Of a stretch of DNA of 64,000 bases, positions 63,138 through 64,000 are shown piece by piece. Each line of letters begins with the position of its first letter. Position 1 is the first letter of the stretch. The position numbers and the translations under genes were made by a program. The notes below the pieces were generated by a model that made no database searches, had not been told where the DNA came from, and saw nothing but the letters and a program-made list of their open reading frames with translations. Source of the DNA: Ferranicluibacter rubi (lineage in GTDB: Bacteria > Pseudomonadota > Alphaproteobacteria > Rhizobiales > Rhizobiaceae); NCBI RefSeq assembly GCF_011603255.1, contig NZ_JAANCM010000015.1, forward strand, positions 1-64,000. Reading direction: 5' to 3'.

Positions 63138-63418
63138 TTCGCTCTCTCCTTCTCCTCTTCGAGCATTCTCGGCGGTGCAGGCGCGGACACCTTTGCAGGA
63201 CGTCCTCGCGCTGCTGCGACATCTGTCGGCATCGGAGAGGAAATGTAGCTTCGAACGTCAACAATGTCTTGTGGTTCACGCTTTCCGGTGCCAAAACTTG
63301 CCGCGTTCACCCATTCGGCAACCGGCTGCAACGGTCGGCACTGCGGGTACGACACATCAATGGAACGCCCGCCGATGACCGGCATCCCCGCGTTCCAGGA
63401 TCTAATGGAGGCATACAC

Positions 63419-64000
63419 GTGGCACAGGCGGAAATCGGCCTAATCGGGCTCGGCGTCATGGGGTCCAACCTCGCGCTCAACATTGCCGAGAAGGGCAACA
63501 CGATCGCAGTGTTCAACCGCACGGTCGAGCGTACGAGAGAGTTCTACGAGGAGGCAGGCGATCTCAAGGATCGCATCATCCCCTGCGAGACGATCGAAGA
63601 GTTCGTTGCGGCGATCAAGCCGCCGCGGCCGATCATCATCATGATCAAGGCCGGCGAAGCGGTCGACCAGCAGATGGAAATCCTGAAGCCGCATCTCGAA
63701 GCGCACGACATCATGATCGATGCCGGCAACGCCAATTTCCGCGATACGATGCGCCGTTTCGACACCCTGAAGGATAGCGGCCTGACCTTTATCGGCATGG
63801 GCGTCTCCGGTGGCGAAGAAGGTGCACGCCATGGTCCCTCGATCATGGTCGGTGGCCTGGAAGAAAGCTGGACGCGCGTCGAAAAGGTTCTGACCTCGAT
63901 TGCTGCCCGCTATGAAGGTGACCCTTGCGTGGCGTGGCTCGGCGAGAACGGTGCCGGACACTTCGTCAAGACCATCCATAACGGCATCGAATATGCCGAC
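63419..64000 (+). CDS. gnd: 6-phosphogluconate dehydrogenase, N-terminal part
   Basis: The reading frame starts at GTG 63419, with GGAGG seven bases upstream, and runs off the window end. The 194 visible residues give the NADP-binding GLIGLGVMGSNLALNIAEKG, FNRT, MIKAGEAVDQQ, the DAGNANFRDT segment, MGVSGGEEGARHGPSIM and the catalytic GHFVKTIHNGIEY. It oxidises 6-phosphogluconate to ribulose 5-phosphate in the pentose phosphate pathway. The remaining part lies outside the window. Confidence 0.94.
   Translation, partial: MAQAEIGLIGLGVMGSNLALNIAEKGNTIAVFNRTVERTREFYEEAGDLKDRIIPCETIEEFVAAIKPPRPIIIMIKAGEAVDQQMEILKPHLEAHDIMIDAGNANFRDTMRRFDTLKDSGLTFIGMGVSGGEEGARHGPSIMVGGLEESWTRVEKVLTSIAARYEGDPCVAWLGENGAGHFVKTIHNGIEYAD

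Noticed and set aside
63240-63280. TGAAC-N16-CGTT element upstream of the SRPBCC gene
   Set aside because: It has a mismatch in the first block and lies over 110 bp from the start; not strong enough to call.

Overview
The window is a chromosomal segment of an alphaproteobacterium, most likely a member of the Rhizobiaceae (Rhizobium/Agrobacterium-like). The evidence is gene content: a eukaryotic-type glutamine synthetase II next to a DUF2735 gene, the acpXL-lpxXL cluster for the 27-hydroxyoctacosanoate chain of lipid A, an oxygen-dependent (CobN-type) cobalamin cluster, DUF1127 proteins, an HWE-family LOV kinase and EcfG-type (GGAAC-N16-CGTT) promoters. I see no insertion sequence, prophage, integrase, CRISPR array, rRNA or complete tRNA.

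Layout. 0-3 kb: a ROK repressor and, convergent to it, a Na/Pi cotransporter with a PhoU-like tail. 3.2-9.3 kb: a divergent TetR gene and an RND efflux operon with two lipoprotein adaptors and one pump; two tandem inverted repeats lie between them. 9.4-11 kb: a HAD type II / class II aldolase pair. 11-15 kb: a blue-light LOV histidine kinase, an entericidin-like lipoprotein, 3-methyladenine glycosylase, a secreted small protein behind an EcfG promoter, and a YihY membrane protein. 15-16.8 kb: DUF2735 and glnII with a sigma-54 promoter. 17-20 kb: a TerC protein, several very small genes, and four regularly spaced CCTCCTCCC-loop hairpins ending in a terminator, which I read as a CcsR/cuckoo-type small RNA. 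20-26 kb: an acyltransferase-SGNH protein and the sulfate ABC operon (binding protein, cysT, cysW, cysA).

26-39 kb holds mainly stress, signalling and regulatory genes: DUF924, a large MscS channel, two paralogous double-receiver regulators (the second with GGDEF), a GlxA/AraC regulator, two DUF1127-type proteins, a LysR regulator, topoisomerase IB, a second entericidin, a phosphodiester glycosidase and an orphan glycine-betaine-type binding protein. 39.6-55.6 kb is the late cobalamin pathway: cobQ, a convergent ClC channel, a B12 riboswitch with a large structured insertion, cobP-cobW-cobN-cobO, an opposing TSUP transporter gene, then cobE-cobA-cobB-cobC-cobD. 56.2-61.8 kb is acpXL-fabZ-fabF2-fabF1-adh-lpxXL. 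The window closes with a PAS protein, an SRPBCC protein and the start of gnd.

How the genes fit together: the riboswitch probably controls the first cob operon by B12 feedback. Chelation (CobN, with CobW as a metallochaperone), adenosylation (CobO), amidation (CobB, CobQ), side-chain attachment (CobC, CobD) and nucleotide-loop activation (CobP) are here, while the ring-methylating cobF-M genes are not. In the lipid A cluster one of the two ketosynthases has lost its catalytic Cys, first His and Lys, which suggests a ketosynthase/chain-length-factor pair. Several small stress genes have EcfG-type promoters, so part of this region looks like a general-stress-response regulon.
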